Positions 16,806 through 26,440 are shown, counted from the first letter of the stretch. The stretch: DNA of 64,000 nt from Methanomassiliicoccus sp. (GCA_016109435.1 JAEILR010000007.1:124001-188000), one strand, 5' to 3'. A program made the numbers and translations. The notes: generated by a model not told the origin, from the sequence alone.

Positions 16806-18988
16806 ACGACCTGTCGTTCTCCGATGGATGGACCCGGGAAACGACTAAGAGCGGGAACTCCATACCCGTGGCCACAGGACCGGTCGGCAGAATGAGAGAA
16901 CTGTTCGAGGCAACGTCCATCGCCGTGGTCGGGGCGTCCCAGAAGGAGGGCAAGGTCGGCCACATCATCGTGAAGAACCTCCAGGGGTCCGGCTACCGCG
17001 GTGCGCTGTATCCTGTGAACCCCAAGGCCAGCGAGATCCTGGGGCTCAGGTGCTATCCTGACCTGGGGTCCATCCCCGGAGAGGTGGAGATGGTCGTGGT
17101 GGCGGTGCCCAGCGCAGCCGTTCCCCAGGTGATGGAGGAGGCAGGGGCCAAGGGCGTCAAGGTGGCGGTGGTGATCTCCGCCGGCTTCCGGGAGACCGGC
17201 CGGGAGGGGGCGGAGCTGGAGCGGCGGGTGGGGGACATCGCCCGCAGCCATGGCATACGGGTCCTGGGGCCGAACTGCCTGGGAGTGATCAGCACCTCCA
17301 ACGCCATGAACGCCACGTTCACCAACGACTATCCGCGGGAGGGTTCGATCGCCATAACCTCGCAGTCCGGGGCGATCTGCTCGGTGGTGCTGGACTGGGC
17401 GCGGGCGACCCGCATCGGGTTCTCCAAGTTCGTTTCCGTGGGCAACAAGGTGGACATCGACGAGGCCGACCTGCTGACCTATCTCAAGGACGACGAGCGG
17501 ACCAAGGTCATCGGGATGTACATCGAGGGCATGGAGCGCGGGCGGGAGTTCATGGCGGTGGCCAGGGAGGCGTCGAGATGCAAGCCTATCATCGCCCTGA
17601 AGGCCGGGCGGACCAGTTCGGGGGCCAAGGCGGCGTCATCGCACACCGGGGCCCTGTCCGGCAGCGACAAGGTGTACGACGCCGCCCTCGTCCAGTCTGG
17701 GGTGGTGAGGGCCAGGACCATCGACGAGCTGTTCGACCTGCTGCAGGTCTTCGGCACCATGCCCCTGCCCCGGGGGGACGGTCTGGGCATTGTCACCAAC
17801 GCTGGAGGGTTGGGGGTCATGGCCGCGGACGCGGTGTCCGATAACGGCCTCACCCTGGCATCCCTGACCGCGGAGACCATCGAGAAGCTGAAAGCCGGCC
17901 TTCCGGAGGAGGCCAGCCTGTACAATCCGGTGGATGTGGTGGGGGACGCCGATGAGGCCCGGTACGAGTTCGCCATCAGAGCGGTCATGGACGACCCCAA
18001 CGTCCACATGGTCCTCGCGCTTCTGGCGCCGACGGACATACTCGACATAACCGCGGTGGCCAGGACCATCGCCTCCTTCGCCAGCACCTCCCGGGTCCCG
18101 GTGGCCACCGCCTTCGTCGGAGGGGAGGATGTCGCCGAGGGGTCCCGCCTGCTCATGGAGGCCGGGGTGCCCAGCTACCAGTCCCCTGACCGGGCGGTGC
18201 ACGCGCTGGCGGCCATGGACCGCTACCGGCAGCTGCGCGAGGGTGGCGGGGAGCATGAGCCGGCCAGGGTGGCCGGGGACCTCGCGTCGGTAAGGAAGCT
18301 TCTGGACCGGGTGAGGTCGGAGGGCCGGACCGCGCTGAGCGAGAGCGAGGGGAAGGAGATCCTCATGGCCTACGGCCTCCCGGTGCCCCCGGAAGGGGAG
18401 GCCGACTCGGCTGACGAGGCGGTGAAACTGGCCCACGTGATCGGCTATCCGGTGGTGATGAAGGTGTCCTCCCCGGACATCGCCCATAAGACCGACGTGG
18501 GGGGAGTGGCGGTCAACCTGGGAAGCGATGACGAGGTCCGCCGGACCTACGGCCTGATGATGTCCCAGGTCCGGGCCAAGGTGCCCGGGGCGAGGGTGGA
18601 CGGGGTCACTATCGAGAAGATGTTCTCCGGCCGCGAGGTCATCGTGGGGATGGTGAGGGACGATACCTTCGGCCCGGTGCTCACCTTCGGGCTCGGCGGG
18701 ATCTTCGTTGAGATCATGAAGGACGTGAGCCAGAGGATCGCTCCGGTGACCGAGGAGGGGGTGGAGGACATGATCCGCTCCATCCGCGCCTACCCCATCC
18801 TGACCGGGGCAAGGGGGCGGCGCCCGGCGGACATCAAGGCGCTCAAGGACGTGATCTTCGGGGTCGCCCAGATCGCGATGGACTTCCCGGAGATCACGGA
18901 ACTGGAGATCAACCCGGTCATGGTGGGCGACGAGGGCAAGGGCTGCGGCGCGGTCGACGCGCTGGTAACGATAAAGAGAGTGGTATGA
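16802..18988 (+). CDS. ADP-forming acetyl/acyl-CoA synthetase, alpha-beta fusion
   Basis: 728 residues. Order of domains: CoA-binding Rossmann (SIAVVGASQKEGKVG), succinyl-CoA-ligase-like flavodoxin domains with the phosphohistidine loop SSHTGALSGSD near residue 280, and a C-terminal ATP-grasp domain from about residue 498 (ILMAYGLPVPPEG, YPVVMKVSSPDIAHKTDVGG). The enzyme converts acyl-CoA, ADP and phosphate into acid, ATP and CoA, the archaeal route to ATP from acetyl-CoA; it can also run in reverse. No GNAT domain is present, so it is not a Pat-type acetylase. It is coupled to DUF72 upstream and overlaps the next gene by four bases. Confidence 0.9.
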   Translation: MNDLSFSDGWTRETTKSGNSIPVATGPVGRMRELFEATSIAVVGASQKEGKVGHIIVKNLQGSGYRGALYPVNPKASEILGLRCYPDLGSIPGEVEMVVVAVPSAAVPQVMEEAGAKGVKVAVVISAGFRETGREGAELERRVGDIARSHGIRVLGPNCLGVISTSNAMNATFTNDYPREGSIAITSQSGAICSVVLDWARATRIGFSKFVSVGNKVDIDEADLLTYLKDDERTKVIGMYIEGMERGREFMAVAREASRCKPIIALKAGRTSSGAKAASSHTGALSGSDKVYDAALVQSGVVRARTIDELFDLLQVFGTMPLPRGDGLGIVTNAGGLGVMAADAVSDNGLTLASLTAETIEKLKAGLPEEASLYNPVDVVGDADEARYEFAIRAVMDDPNVHMVLALLAPTDILDITAVARTIASFASTSRVPVATAFVGGEDVAEGSRLLMEAGVPSYQSPDRAVHALAAMDRYRQLREGGGEHEPARVAGDLASVRKLLDRVRSEGRTALSESEGKEILMAYGLPVPPEGEADSADEAVKLAHVIGYPVVMKVSSPDIAHKTDVGGVAVNLGSDDEVRRTYGLMMSQVRAKVPGARVDGVTIEKMFSGREVIVGMVRDDTFGPVLTFGLGGIFVEIMKDVSQRIAPVTEEGVEDMIRSIRAYPILTGARGRRPADIKALKDVIFGVAQIAMDFPEITELEINPVMVGDEGKGCGAVDALVTIKRVV

Positions 18989-19989
18989 TGAAGACCCTGT
19001 TTCTGGGATCAGTGGTGGAGAGGTCGGGCAAGAGCATGGTGGCCCTGGGGCTGGCAAAGAACTGCCCCGTCAGGGTCGGCTACTTCAAGCCGTTCAAGGA
19101 GGTGGTCATGAACCACGACGGCCGGAACATCGACCAGGACGCCTACCTGATGAAGAGGGCGCTTAACCTGCCGCTGGACGAGGAGGAGCTGTGCCCCCTG
19201 GTCTACGACATATATCAGCCGGTGGGGATGGAGGAGATCGTCCGCCACTACGACCGGGCGAAGGAGGGCGCTGAAGCGATGCTGGTCGAGGGCACCAGGG
19301 ACATAACCACCGGGTGCATGGGCTCGGTCTCGGGGATGGCCATCGCCCAGGCCATCGACGCCCAGGTGATCCTGGTGTCGTCGGCCCAGCTGCCGGCCCT
19401 GGATAAGATATGCATGCTGCGCCGGCTGATGGACCAATATCCCCTGCACTTCCGCGGAGTGATCCTGAACCAGGCCGAGGACCTGAGGATGGCCAAGCTC
19501 ATCGAGAAGCGGGGGATCCGCGTGCTGGGGACCATACCTCCGATGAAGGAGCTCAAGACCTTCCGGGTGAGTGAGGTCGCCGAGGCCATGGGAGCCGAGG
19601 TCCTAAATCCCGAGCGGGGGATGGACGGGGTGGTGGAGAGGGTGCTAATCGGCGCCATGACCCTGGACACGGCCATGGTGCACATGCGTCGGATGTCCCG
19701 CAAGGCCATCATCACCGGAGGGGACCGTACCGACATCCAGATGGCCGCGCTGTCCACGGACACTTCCTGCCTGGTGCTCACCGGCGGGATGTACCCTCCC
19801 CGGCCGGTGCTGGCCAAGGCCTACGAGGTCGGCATCCCGATCCTGGTGACCAGACATAACACCATGGAAGCGGCAGAGATGATGGACCGCCTGATCGCCC
19901 GCATAGATCCCGATGACCGGGAGAAGATCGCCCGCATCGCCGATCTGGTGAGGACGCACGTGGACCTGGACACCGTCTGGAAGGATTGA
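18985..19989 (+). CDS. BioD-like P-loop / DRTGG domain protein (Pta N-terminal-like)
   Basis: 334 residues. The N-terminal half is a dethiobiotin-synthetase-like P-loop domain with a GSVVERSGKSM Walker A; the C-terminal half contains ITGGDRTDIQ, the DRTGG motif. This two-domain unit equals the regulatory N-terminus of long bacterial phosphotransacetylases, but the catalytic phosphotransacetylase domain is absent. Its ATG overlaps the stop of the acyl-CoA synthetase (ATGATGA), which suggests that it regulates or assists acyl-CoA metabolism, perhaps as a nucleotide sensor. Stop TGA. Confidence 0.85.
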   Translation: MMKTLFLGSVVERSGKSMVALGLAKNCPVRVGYFKPFKEVVMNHDGRNIDQDAYLMKRALNLPLDEEELCPLVYDIYQPVGMEEIVRHYDRAKEGAEAMLVEGTRDITTGCMGSVSGMAIAQAIDAQVILVSSAQLPALDKICMLRRLMDQYPLHFRGVILNQAEDLRMAKLIEKRGIRVLGTIPPMKELKTFRVSEVAEAMGAEVLNPERGMDGVVERVLIGAMTLDTAMVHMRRMSRKAIITGGDRTDIQMAALSTDTSCLVLTGGMYPPRPVLAKAYEVGIPILVTRHNTMEAAEMMDRLIARIDPDDREKIARIADLVRTHVDLDTVWKD

Positions 19990-19990
19990 A

Positions 19991-20000
19991 TAAATATAAA
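19991..20000 (+). promoter_or_regulatory. TATA box of the PH-domain gene
   Basis: TAAATATAAA is about 42 bases before the ATG at 20038. That ATG also carries an AGGAAGGA ribosome binding site. Confidence 0.6.
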
Positions 20001-20037
20001 TCGATAGATACGCCTCTCTTACGGCAGGAAGGACATA

Positions 20038-20904
20038 ATGAACAGCACCAATCAGCCGACCAGGGTGAATCGGAGCAAGTTCTCGACCAAGAGGCTGGTA
20101 TCGGGGGAGTCGATACTATGGGAAGGGAGGCCGTCGGTGATCGTGTACTTCCTGCGCTCCCTGCTGCTGTTCATCTTCGGCGCGGTGTTCACCGCGGCGG
20201 CGCTCATCCAGAAAGGATTGGAAGTCGACTTCGGGGATCTGTCCTCCTACATCCTGGTCCTCCTGATGGTCGTCCTCATCATCCTCATGTTCGTCGTCCA
20301 CCGCAAGTGGGGCACCTTCCAGGCCCTGGCCGGCATCGCCGTCCTCATACTGTCCCTGGTCGACGTGAGTAGGACGGAGGCCTTCTTCTTCGCCCCGCTG
20401 CTCATCGGCCTGGTGGCCCTCCTGGTGGAGTACCTCATATGGTCCCACACCTACTTCGCCATCTCCGACCGCCGTATCATGACCCAGACCGGCATCTTCA
20501 GCCTCCTGTTCGTTGACACCCAGATCGACCGCATCCAGAACGTGTCGGTATCTCAGCCGTTCGTGGAGCGCGTCCTGGGGTACGGCGACCTGATGTTCGC
20601 CACCGCCGGGGAGATGGGAGGGATCAAGAGCGATTCCGGCCCCTCGGGCATGAAGGCCGGAGGAGCGATCGTCTGGGAGAACGTCCCCAAGCCGTTCGAG
20701 GTCCGCAAGATCGCCGAGGACATCATCTTCCGGGCCAACCGGGGGACCACCTACGCTCCGGCCTACCCGCAGTACGTGCCTGCCCCGGCCGTCTCGATAG
20801 AGGCGGAGGAGAGGCTCACCAAGCTCAAGGAGCTCCGGGACAAGCAGCTCATCTCCCAGGAGGAGTACGATATCAAGCGCAAGGAGATCCTTGGACGGAT
20901 GTGA
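20038..20904 (+). CDS. Membrane PH-domain (bPH2/DUF304) protein with C-terminal SHOCT motif
   Basis: 288 residues. After a short N-terminus (ESILWEGRPSVIVYFLRSLL) there are four to five membrane segments to residue 140. A YdbT/bPH2-like PH domain follows (YFAISDRRIMTQTGIFSLLF, IDRIQNVSVSQPFVERVLGY), with the conserved end AIVWENVPKPFEVRK. The final 35 residues, LTKLKELRDKQLISQEEYDI and then KRKEILGRM, are a SHOCT domain, typically an oligomerisation motif. A paralogue without SHOCT lies at 55350-56048. It converges with rad50. Confidence 0.85.
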   Translation: MNSTNQPTRVNRSKFSTKRLVSGESILWEGRPSVIVYFLRSLLLFIFGAVFTAAALIQKGLEVDFGDLSSYILVLLMVVLIILMFVVHRKWGTFQALAGIAVLILSLVDVSRTEAFFFAPLLIGLVALLVEYLIWSHTYFAISDRRIMTQTGIFSLLFVDTQIDRIQNVSVSQPFVERVLGYGDLMFATAGEMGGIKSDSGPSGMKAGGAIVWENVPKPFEVRKIAEDIIFRANRGTTYAPAYPQYVPAPAVSIEAEERLTKLKELRDKQLISQEEYDIKRKEILGRM

Positions 20905-20907
20905 GCT

Positions 20908-23322
20908 TCATTCTACCACGATGGCGCTGGTACCATCCTCCAGCTCCTTGATCATCACCACGTGCCCCATCATGTCCTTGGTGTCGTCGATGTGGGTGAT
21001 AAGCACGATCTGGTGGAACTGCCGCTCCAGCCGATTGAGCGTGGACATGATGCTCCGCTTGCGGTTCTGGTCCTGGGAACCGAAGATCTCGTCCAGGATG
21101 AGGAAGTTAATGTCGTTGCCGGAGCGGTCGGCCAACACCCTGGAGATGGCCAGACGGAGGCTCAGATTGGCGAGGTCGCCCTCTCCGCCGGAGAACCTGC
21201 TGAGAGGGTACTTCTCCTGGCCGTCGTACACCTGCATCTCGTAGTCCTCGTCCAGCTCGATGCCGCCGTACCGGGCGTCGGTCATGTCGGTGAAGAACTG
21301 CGATGATACCTCGGACAGGGTCGGCACCACCCTGTCCATCACGTTCTGCTTGAAGTCGGCCATGACCTTCTCCAGGGTGGCAAGCCTCTCCACCCCCTTG
21401 GCCCGCTCCGCCACCGTCCGCTCCATCTCCGCCACCTCGTCCCGGGCGGTCCGCTTGTCGGCCAGCCTGGCCTCGGACAGCTCCAGGGCGGTGGCCCGGC
21501 GGGAGACCTCCCCGTAGGCCGATTCCCGCGCCCGGTACGCGTCGTCGTAGGCCTGATGGGCGATACGGAGATCGCCCTCCTTGTAACCCACCGCGGAGAG
21601 GTCCTCCTGGGCCTTCCTGAGCTCCGATTCCCTCGCCACGACCGTCCGCGCCGCTTCAACGGCCCGGGCTTCCAGCTCGGGCGATCGCGCACCCTCCCCG
21701 CGCAGGGACTTGCACTTCTCGGCCAGGGGGCGTAGGGCGTTGATAAGGTCCCTCAGCTCCCGGTGGGCCTTCTGATCGAAGGCGACCTCCCCGATGGCGT
21801 TGAGCGCCTCCTCAGCCGCTGCCTGCTCCGCCTCCAGCGTGGCCGCGCGCTTCTCCGCCATCTCCTGCCTGGCACCCAGCCTCGAAAACTTCTCCACCTC
21901 CCCCTGGAGCTTGCGCTTGCGTTCCTCCAGGATCGTCCTGCGCTTGACCGTCTGATCGATCTCCTCCCTCAGCCTGCCCAGCTCGGCGGCGAGGATCCGG
22001 ACCCGCTCGTTCCGTTGGCCGCCGTCCTCGTCCAACCTGGTGAGGAGATGGTGGTGATGGTCCCCCAGCCTGCGCTCGCAGGTGGGGCACAGGCTGTCCG
22101 GCCCCAGCCGGGAGATCTCCGAGGTCTTGGCCTTAAGGTCATCCACCTCTCTGCGCAGGCGGGCGATCTCCGCGTCCATCACTCCTGCCCTCTCCCGCTG
22201 GGGGGTGATCTCCCTCTCCAGGGCCTCGAGGTTGGCGATGACGGTGGCCAGGCTGTCCGGGGCTTTCATCAGTTTGCTCGTTTCCAGCTTCAGGGCGGCA
22301 AGCTCCTCGCCGTTGCGGCCGATCTCGTCCCTTATCCGGTTGAGGTTCTGGGCAGCGCCCTTACGCTGCTCGAAGCGCGCGAGGTTCGCGTCCATGGCCT
22401 CCTTGGCCTCCACCGCCTCATCCAGCTCCCGCTCCTTGGCCTCCAGGTCAGGAAGGGAGGCCATCCGTTCCCTGAGGGCCTTCAGGTCCCTGTCGATCAA
22501 CCCGGCCGCGCGCTGAGCCTCCTCCAGCTCCTTGCGCCTCTCCAGGACCCTCTTCTCGACCTTCCGATAATCCTCCTCCTTGAGGACGGTCCAGTCCCTC
22601 CTCCCCTTGGCCGCCTCCAGCTCCGATACCCTCTTACGGGCGTCCTCGTTTCCGGCCTCCAGGTCCTCCTTCGACCGTACGCAGGCGGCCTCCAGCTGCT
22701 CGATCTCCTCGGAGAGCACATCCTTCCGGCTCCTCCGGTCAGGGGTCAGCAGCTGCTCGTTGATCGACTGCAGGACCAGCTTCCCGTCCCTGCCGTCCTT
22801 TCGGACGTCGTCCAGCACCTCCTGGAGGACATCCAGCTGAAGCATCCGCATGACCAGCTTCTTCCTCTCACCGGGGGTGAGCACGGTGAGCGCGGACAGG
22901 TCCTTCTGCCGGGCGAAGACGGAGACGAAGAAGGCCTGGTAGTCCATCCCCAGGATCTCCTCGATCTTCTGGGTCACCGCCCGGTCGCTCTTGGCGATCA
23001 TGCCTCCCCCGGCCGACAGCTCGGCCTCCGGCTTGAGGTCCTTGCCCCGGAGAGAGCGCCTCAACCGGTACTGCACTCGTCCCAGCTCGAATTCCAGGAC
23101 CACCGCGCAGTCCTCATGGGGGCCGGCCCCGCTCCTCTTGATGCCGTCCTTACCGTTCCGGGACTCGCTCTTGCTGCCGTACAGGGCCCAGGATATGGCC
23201 TCGATGAGCGTGCTCTTCCCCGCGCCGTTCTGCCCCAGGATGCCGATGACCCCGTCGGGGAACTCGATGCGGGCGTCCCTGAACCTACGGTAGTTCTGGA
23301 GCTCGAGGTAGCTCAGCCTGAT
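20908..23322 (-). CDS. rad50: DNA double-strand break repair ATPase Rad50 (AUC start)
   Basis: 804 residues. Walker A is GQNGAGKSTLIE near residue 30; the zinc hook is LCPTCERRLG in the middle of a long coiled coil; the signature is SRFSGGEGDLANLS and the D-loop side LILDEIFGSQD. It forms the ATPase half of Mre11-Rad50. No ATG, GTG or TTG exists in frame before Walker A. The only start that fits is ATC at 23322: it aligns with the Met of Rad50 orthologues (I-R-L-S-Y-L-E-L) and lies eight bases after GAGGAGG. An ORF from GTG 23103 would lack the ATPase motif. It overlaps mre11 by ten bases. Confidence 0.88.
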   Translation of the reverse strand: MRLSYLELQNYRRFRDARIEFPDGVIGILGQNGAGKSTLIEAISWALYGSKSESRNGKDGIKRSGAGPHEDCAVVLEFELGRVQYRLRRSLRGKDLKPEAELSAGGGMIAKSDRAVTQKIEEILGMDYQAFFVSVFARQKDLSALTVLTPGERKKLVMRMLQLDVLQEVLDDVRKDGRDGKLVLQSINEQLLTPDRRSRKDVLSEEIEQLEAACVRSKEDLEAGNEDARKRVSELEAAKGRRDWTVLKEEDYRKVEKRVLERRKELEEAQRAAGLIDRDLKALRERMASLPDLEAKERELDEAVEAKEAMDANLARFEQRKGAAQNLNRIRDEIGRNGEELAALKLETSKLMKAPDSLATVIANLEALEREITPQRERAGVMDAEIARLRREVDDLKAKTSEISRLGPDSLCPTCERRLGDHHHHLLTRLDEDGGQRNERVRILAAELGRLREEIDQTVKRRTILEERKRKLQGEVEKFSRLGARQEMAEKRAATLEAEQAAAEEALNAIGEVAFDQKAHRELRDLINALRPLAEKCKSLRGEGARSPELEARAVEAARTVVARESELRKAQEDLSAVGYKEGDLRIAHQAYDDAYRARESAYGEVSRRATALELSEARLADKRTARDEVAEMERTVAERAKGVERLATLEKVMADFKQNVMDRVVPTLSEVSSQFFTDMTDARYGGIELDEDYEMQVYDGQEKYPLSRFSGGEGDLANLSLRLAISRVLADRSGNDINFLILDEIFGSQDQNRKRSIMSTLNRLERQFHQIVLITHIDDTKDMMGHVVMIKELEDGTSAIVVE

Positions 23323-24443
23323 CCTTCCAGCCTCCTCTTCAGGTAATCCAGCCCCTGCACTTTCAGGGCGTCCTTGTCCACGTTCCCCACCGGATAGCGG
23401 TCCAGGAAGGTGACGAACTCCTCTTCCAGCGAGGAGAGCGTGGCCGAGCCGGGCTGCACCGACACGCTGTCCTGGACCACATCGAATTTCGGCTCGAAGT
23501 GCGCCGCCGCCGACGCCAGCTCCCTCAGCCGCTTGAAATCGACCGTCACGTACAGCGTTCGGGGGACGTTCTTCACCACCAGGCGAACGATCTTGCCGTC
23601 GAGGTCCTGGGACAGGAGGTCCTCCAGCTCGGAACGCAAAGATGCGGGGTCCAGGCCCCGGGCGTCCACCGGGCCGAGGTCCAGCATCGGCCGGGTGGGC
23701 AGCTCGATGAACTCCTGCTTCCCGCTGCTGAGGTCCAGGTCATAGAACCCCTTGGGCTGGCCGGCCTCGGCGAAGGAGAAGCGTTCGGTGGAACCGGAGT
23801 AGTAGGCGTTGGATGAGACCTTGTACCGGTTGTGGAAGTGGCCCATGGCGATGTAATCCATGTCCTCCTTCAGGTAGCAGGTCTCCACCAACTGCTCGTT
23901 GAACTCGTTCATACGGAATTCGCTGAAGCCGACCACCCCGGCGTGCAGCATGGCGGCGTTGTACCTCGTTTCCGGGCACTTCTCGATGAACGGCAGCTGC
24001 TCCTTGAACCCGTCACCCTCGGAATGGGGCACCGCGTGGACGGTGAGATCGCCGATAACGATACGCTCGTACGCGCCCTGGTACACTGGATGGACGTTTC
24101 GGAGATGCTCGAACAGGCGGAAGGCGCTCCCCGTCTCCCTCAGCCTGGGCGTGGAGTGGTTCCCGGCGATGATGATGGTCGGTATCCCCGCGTCGGACAG
24201 GCGTACGAGCTGTTCCAGAGCGAAGCTCAGCGCGCGGTTGGACGGACGAACGGTATCGAACAGGTCCCCGCTGTGAAGGACCACGTCCGGGCGGATGTCC
24301 AGAACCCGGTCGACGAACCGTTCGAAGGCCTGGTAGGTGTCCACCTCCCGCTGGTTCAGCCCCTTGAACGGCCCATCCTCATCGCATACCCGGCGATAGG
24401 CGGAGAAGCCGATATGGGTGTCCGCCACGTGCACGATCCTTAT
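23313..24443 (-). CDS. mre11: DNA repair nuclease Mre11
   Basis: 376 residues from ATA 24443, or 373 from GTG 24434. Metallophosphoesterase motifs are present: VADTHIGF, HSGDLFD, IIAGNHSTPR, MLHAGV and AMGHFHNRY, all expected for the two-manganese nuclease that works with Rad50. The ATA aligns with the Met of orthologues (I-R-I-V-H-V-A-D) and GGAGG stands seven bases before it; a GTG three codons downstream would lose part of the first beta strand. The gene lies 80 bases after herA and overlaps rad50. Confidence 0.92.
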   Translation of the reverse strand: MRIVHVADTHIGFSAYRRVCDEDGPFKGLNQREVDTYQAFERFVDRVLDIRPDVVLHSGDLFDTVRPSNRALSFALEQLVRLSDAGIPTIIIAGNHSTPRLRETGSAFRLFEHLRNVHPVYQGAYERIVIGDLTVHAVPHSEGDGFKEQLPFIEKCPETRYNAAMLHAGVVGFSEFRMNEFNEQLVETCYLKEDMDYIAMGHFHNRYKVSSNAYYSGSTERFSFAEAGQPKGFYDLDLSSGKQEFIELPTRPMLDLGPVDARGLDPASLRSELEDLLSQDLDGKIVRLVVKNVPRTLYVTVDFKRLRELASAAAHFEPKFDVVQDSVSVQPGSATLSSLEEEFVTFLDRYPVGNVDKDALKVQGLDYLKRRLEGSG

Positions 24444-24523
24444 TCCCTCGCCTCCAACCGGAGCACCGATTGCCGGACCCAGACTTTAGACTTTTTGTTA
24501 ACATGCCCGCTTTCTAGGACGCT

Positions 24524-26062
24524 TCAGTAGAAGCCGCGGTCCGGAGCGGGGCGCGGGGCCGGCCTGCCCGCCCCCTTCCCCGCCTCCTTGGCCAGGTACT
24601 CCTCGTACAGGTGTATCTTCACCGGCACGGCGAACGGGGTGAACGGCGAGGCGATGAGGGCCTCTCCGGGCATTAGCATCTGGATCTCGTTCTCCAGCTG
24701 GGAGATGTCCTGCTTGGCGGAGTTCTGGAGGATATCGCGGTCCCTGCGGTCCGCCAGTCCGAGGATGAACAAGGTGTTGAACTGGGAGATGATCTCGCTG
24801 TCGATCAGCTTCGGCTGCTGGGAGACGGCGCACAGCCCGGTCTTGAACTTGCGGCCCTCCCTGGCGATCTGGGCGAAGATGCTGCCCTTGGCCTCGGTCA
24901 GCACCCTCTGCGCCTCCTCCATGGCGATGAGCACCGGAGGCAGTTTATCGAACTTCTCCTTGTCCCCGTACAGTTCCTTGTTCCGCTCGAAAATGGCCCT
25001 GGAGAGCACGGTGGAGATGAGCAGTTCCTCGGTCTCATACATGTTGGAGGTGTCGACGAGCACGACCTGCCCGCTGTGCAGCGAGTCAATGATGTTCGAC
25101 GTCACCGACAGCTTGGGGTCCCGGGTGATGAGGTTGAGCCGGAACAGGTTCTCCAGCCGGCGCTTGATGACGTTGATGGTGCCCTCGTGGTACTTGTTCT
25201 CCCCCAGGTCCTTGCCTATGGTCCCGACCGAGCGGTCGTTCAGCTCGACCAGCCAGTTGTCGCCGTAACGGTACTGGGCGGACTGCATGCACTCCTTCTG
25301 GGGCTCGGAGAACTCGTAAAGGTTCTGCAGGTCCGAGATCTCGATCTCCGATGCTGCCAGGTACAGGGAGTTGTACGGGCCGTCGAGCTTGCGGGAGGAG
25401 AACACTACCAGGGCGTCCGGCCGGCCGGCATGCCTGAGCCCCCGCTTCTTGGCCTCCCCGCCGTCGTAGTACTCTCCGTGGGGGTCGAGGATGAGGAAAC
25501 CGTATTTGCGGAGCTGCATGCATGACAGGGCCAGATTCTTCATCAGGTTGCTCTTCCCCATGCCAGTGGTGGCGAAGATGCCGATGTGGTGCGGTATGGC
25601 CTGACCGGTGATGCCCACGGGGAAGTCCAGCACCTGGTCGCCGGAGCGCAGGTTCCCCACCTGGATGTCCCCCAGGCTCTCCTTCAGGAACTCGTAGTCG
25701 GTGATGTCGGTCCGCCGGACCCGGGAGAAGTGGTTCGGGATGGTCTTGGTCTTCCGGAAGTTGGCGCCGATGCATCCCAGGGGGATGGCCAGACCGGCGC
25801 AGAACAGCTGCTGACGGACCCGCTCGAGGTCGTGCTCCAGCGCCACGGCGTCGCCCCTCAGCACCTGGCCGGCGTAGGTTACCATCCAGTCCTTCTGCTC
25901 GGAATCGGCCCCATGCTGGATGTCCATCACCCGGATGAGGTAGCGTTCCGTAGAGGTCTCGTTCTCCACCACCAACATCTCCCCGACCTGCAGGGGCTCT
26001 CCGAAGTTCATCCTGAAGCGCGTCTCCATGACGCTGTTGCCGACGACCCTCCCGATGTGCAA
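24524..26062 (-). CDS. herA: HerA-type DNA translocase/helicase
   Basis: 512 residues. A HAS-barrel N-terminus (IGRVVGNSV) precedes the FtsK/HerA ATPase with Walker A ATTGMGKSNLMKN near residue 165, Walker B ILDPHGEYYDG, and a C-terminal sensor region AQIAREGRKFKTGLCAVSQQ. The hexameric translocase works with NurA, Mre11 and Rad50 in end resection. The start is TTG 26062, with GGAGG spaced seven bases away. NurA is not encoded beside it. An early TTG, an ATA and an ATC therefore start all three genes of this cassette. Confidence 0.92.
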   Translation of the reverse strand: MHIGRVVGNSVMETRFRMNFGEPLQVGEMLVVENETSTERYLIRVMDIQHGADSEQKDWMVTYAGQVLRGDAVALEHDLERVRQQLFCAGLAIPLGCIGANFRKTKTIPNHFSRVRRTDITDYEFLKESLGDIQVGNLRSGDQVLDFPVGITGQAIPHHIGIFATTGMGKSNLMKNLALSCMQLRKYGFLILDPHGEYYDGGEAKKRGLRHAGRPDALVVFSSRKLDGPYNSLYLAASEIEISDLQNLYEFSEPQKECMQSAQYRYGDNWLVELNDRSVGTIGKDLGENKYHEGTINVIKRRLENLFRLNLITRDPKLSVTSNIIDSLHSGQVVLVDTSNMYETEELLISTVLSRAIFERNKELYGDKEKFDKLPPVLIAMEEAQRVLTEAKGSIFAQIAREGRKFKTGLCAVSQQPKLIDSEIISQFNTLFILGLADRRDRDILQNSAKQDISQLENEIQMLMPGEALIASPFTPFAVPVKIHLYEEYLAKEAGKGAGRPAPRPAPDRGFY

Positions 26063-26176
26063 GTAACAACCTCCGCGACGACGCGGTACCGGAGGGTCAA
26101 TGACCGGACGGCTAGAAACAATTTCCGACCTTATGGTATCTGGCCGTTCTCCGCGCTAATAAAGCCGCGAAGAATC

Positions 26177-26404
26177 TCAGAGAACGAAGACCACTGCTAG
26201 GTTGATCAAGAACAAGGCCAGCAGAGGTATGATGGCGATGGTCAGCGCGCGAGAGGCCCTTTCGCTTCCCAGGTCCGACGTGGCCACGATCTCCTTGGCC
26301 AGCAGGAGCCCGGCCAGGACGATGGTCACCAGCGCGAACTCGATCCTGGTCTCGATGCCCCAATTGAACCACTCCGATAGGGCCTGGGTTATGCTGAGGC
26401 TCAT
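26177..26404 (-). CDS. Small two-helix membrane protein
   Basis: 75 residues from ATG 26404; GTG 26419 is an alternative that would be leaderless. Two hydrophobic helices (about residues 20-38 and 53-72: EFALVTIVLAGLLLA and ALTIAIIPLLALFLINLAVVF) are separated by a charged loop EIVATSDLGSERASRA. No family is recognised. The TATA box lies over the stop codon of the preceding toroid gene, so it is a separate unit. It may be co-transcribed with herA, about 110 bases downstream. Confidence 0.6.
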   Translation of the reverse strand: MSLSITQALSEWFNWGIETRIEFALVTIVLAGLLLAKEIVATSDLGSERASRALTIAIIPLLALFLINLAVVFVL

Positions 26405-26440
26405 GTCCGGCAACGCCACGTCCAAGGGAGCGGTGGGCAA

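Noticed and set aside
17636-19057. 473-residue minus-strand frame
   Set aside because: Antisense to the acyl-CoA synthetase; composition typical of shadow frames.
20908-23103. Rad50 starting at GTG 23103
   Set aside because: It would lack the whole Walker A region, which is present in frame upstream.
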